Shown here piece by piece: positions 6,080 to 6,299 of a stretch of DNA of 6,299 nucleotides (the stretch's first letter is position 1; each line of letters opens with the position of its first letter). The DNA comes from Candidatus Zixiibacteriota bacterium (GTDB lineage Bacteria; Zixibacteria; MSB-5A5; SM1-73): the NCBI GenBank assembly GCA_022866585.1, contig JALHUP010000436.1:1-6299 (forward strand). Direction: 5' to 3'. The notes beneath the pieces are model-generated. The model was not told the DNA's origin, ran no database searches, and saw only the letters and a program-made list of their open reading frames with translations. Position numbers and translations under genes: made by a program.

Positions 6080-6158
6080 TTTAATGGTTTTGCAACGCAC
6101 TCTCAATTTGCACAAATATAATCTGATTACATCTTGTGTCAAGAAAAATTTTTAAGAC
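6080..6158 (-). repeat. 79-bp promoter block, copy 1 (identical to 4478-4556)
   Basis: This is the second copy of the invariant promoter block, offset by 1602 bp from the other. Its upstream boundary at 6158 coincides exactly with the first base of the adjacent insertion-sequence end, so the original identity may have extended further before insertion. Confidence 0.95.
6115..6142 (-). promoter_or_regulatory. Sigma70-type promoter of cassette copy 1
   Basis: TTGACA (6137-6142), a 16-nt spacer and TATATT (6115-6120) on the minus strand are identical to the promoter of copy 2, including the A/T-rich upstream element. The predicted leader to the ATG at 5997 is about 110 nt. The insertion-sequence end begins only 16 bp upstream of the -35. 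Confidence 0.8.
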
Positions 6159-6299
6159 TGTCAACGCAAATCAAAAATGTCATGTTTTTTGCAAATCTAA
6201 AATGTCAGTGATATGTAGTTATTAGTTCATAATCTTTTTGTTCTCTAACGGATGGTGGAAGTGATTTGATTTTCTCTTTGGATATGGGTTTGTGTTTTA
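6159..6299 (-). mobile_element. Terminal part of an insertion sequence, IS21-like or similar; continues beyond window
   Basis: From the boundary inward, the plus strand begins TGTCAACGCAAATC. A 17-bp sequence, GCAAATCWAAAATGTCA, occurs twice (6166-6182 and 6191-6207) with a 25-bp period. Multiple subterminal repeats with TG at the tip, right behind a transposase stop codon, are known for IS21-type and related elements. An open frame that reads like a transposase C-terminus enters from the window edge. The tip carries an outward TTGACA (6159-6164, minus strand). The opposite end is not visible, so family and target duplication cannot be confirmed. Confidence 0.6.
6205..6297 (-). CDS. Probable transposase, last 30 residues (5' part outside window)
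   Basis: The minus-strand frame is open from the window edge to TGA at 6205-6207. It encodes a basic tail, KHKPISKEKI, followed by KSLPPSVREQ and KDYELITTYH. The stop codon overlaps the start of the inner subterminal repeat TGACATTTT, a compact arrangement common in insertion sequences. The other two frames on this strand close earlier. The assignment to a DDE transposase rests on context and style, since no catalytic residue is in view. Confidence 0.5.
   Translation of the reverse strand, partial: KHKPISKEKIKSLPPSVREQKDYELITTYH

Noticed and set aside
6166..6207. Two 17-bp direct repeats as a minimal CRISPR
   Set aside because: There are only two units with an 8-bp gap at an insertion-sequence tip; the spacing is far too short for CRISPR spacers.

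Overview
The window looks like a chromosomal segment of a Gram-negative bacterium with moderate G+C. Two genes encode small outer-membrane beta-barrels and two encode lipoproteins, so the cell has an outer membrane. Start codons are preceded by AGGAGG-type ribosome binding sites and the best promoters are sigma70-like (TTGACA). An archaeal-type bifunctional FBP aldolase/phosphatase, a secreted Asp-box propeller carrying a 'YDDG' beta-rich module, and paired barrel/lipoprotein genes together suggest a poorly cultured lineage of the FCB group or WOR-3/Zixibacteria kind. That placement is an inference from gene style, not a demonstrated taxonomy. All supported genes lie on the minus strand.

Region by region, reading in the direction of transcription (high to low coordinates): 6299-6159 is the end of an insertion sequence, with the last 30 codons of its transposase and two 17-bp subterminal repeats. 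It abuts the first of two tandem copies of a two-gene cassette. Copy 1 is promoter (about 6142-6115), beta-barrel gene (5997-5446), lipoprotein gene (5424-4894) and intrinsic terminator (4835-4799). Copy 2 is promoter (4540-4513), beta-barrel gene (4395-3841), lipoprotein gene (3821-3252) and intrinsic terminator (3226-3184). The promoter blocks are identical over 79 bp, although the barrels are only about 60% identical and the lipoproteins much less.

Next comes a monocistronic FBP aldolase/phosphatase gene (3016-1910) with its own sigma70-like promoter and a strong ribosome binding site. All the metal-binding and Schiff-base residues I can place are present, so it should be an active gluconeogenic enzyme. 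Downstream lies a 195-bp MITE/REP-like nested inverted repeat (1637-1831), followed by a small hairpin repeat. The window ends inside a secreted sialidase-fold (Asp-box/BNR) protein (1523 to beyond position 1), whose propeller is interrupted by a beta-rich domain of about 160 residues.

Functionally, the cassettes probably supply co-expressed envelope components: a small barrel plus a lipoprotein. The aldolase/phosphatase is metabolically unrelated to them, and the propeller protein is an exported product of unknown target. The most noteworthy signals are the invariant promoter of the duplicated barrel-lipoprotein cassette, the composite inverted repeat, the propeller domain insertion, and a very strong hairpin embedded in the signal-peptide coding region of the propeller gene.
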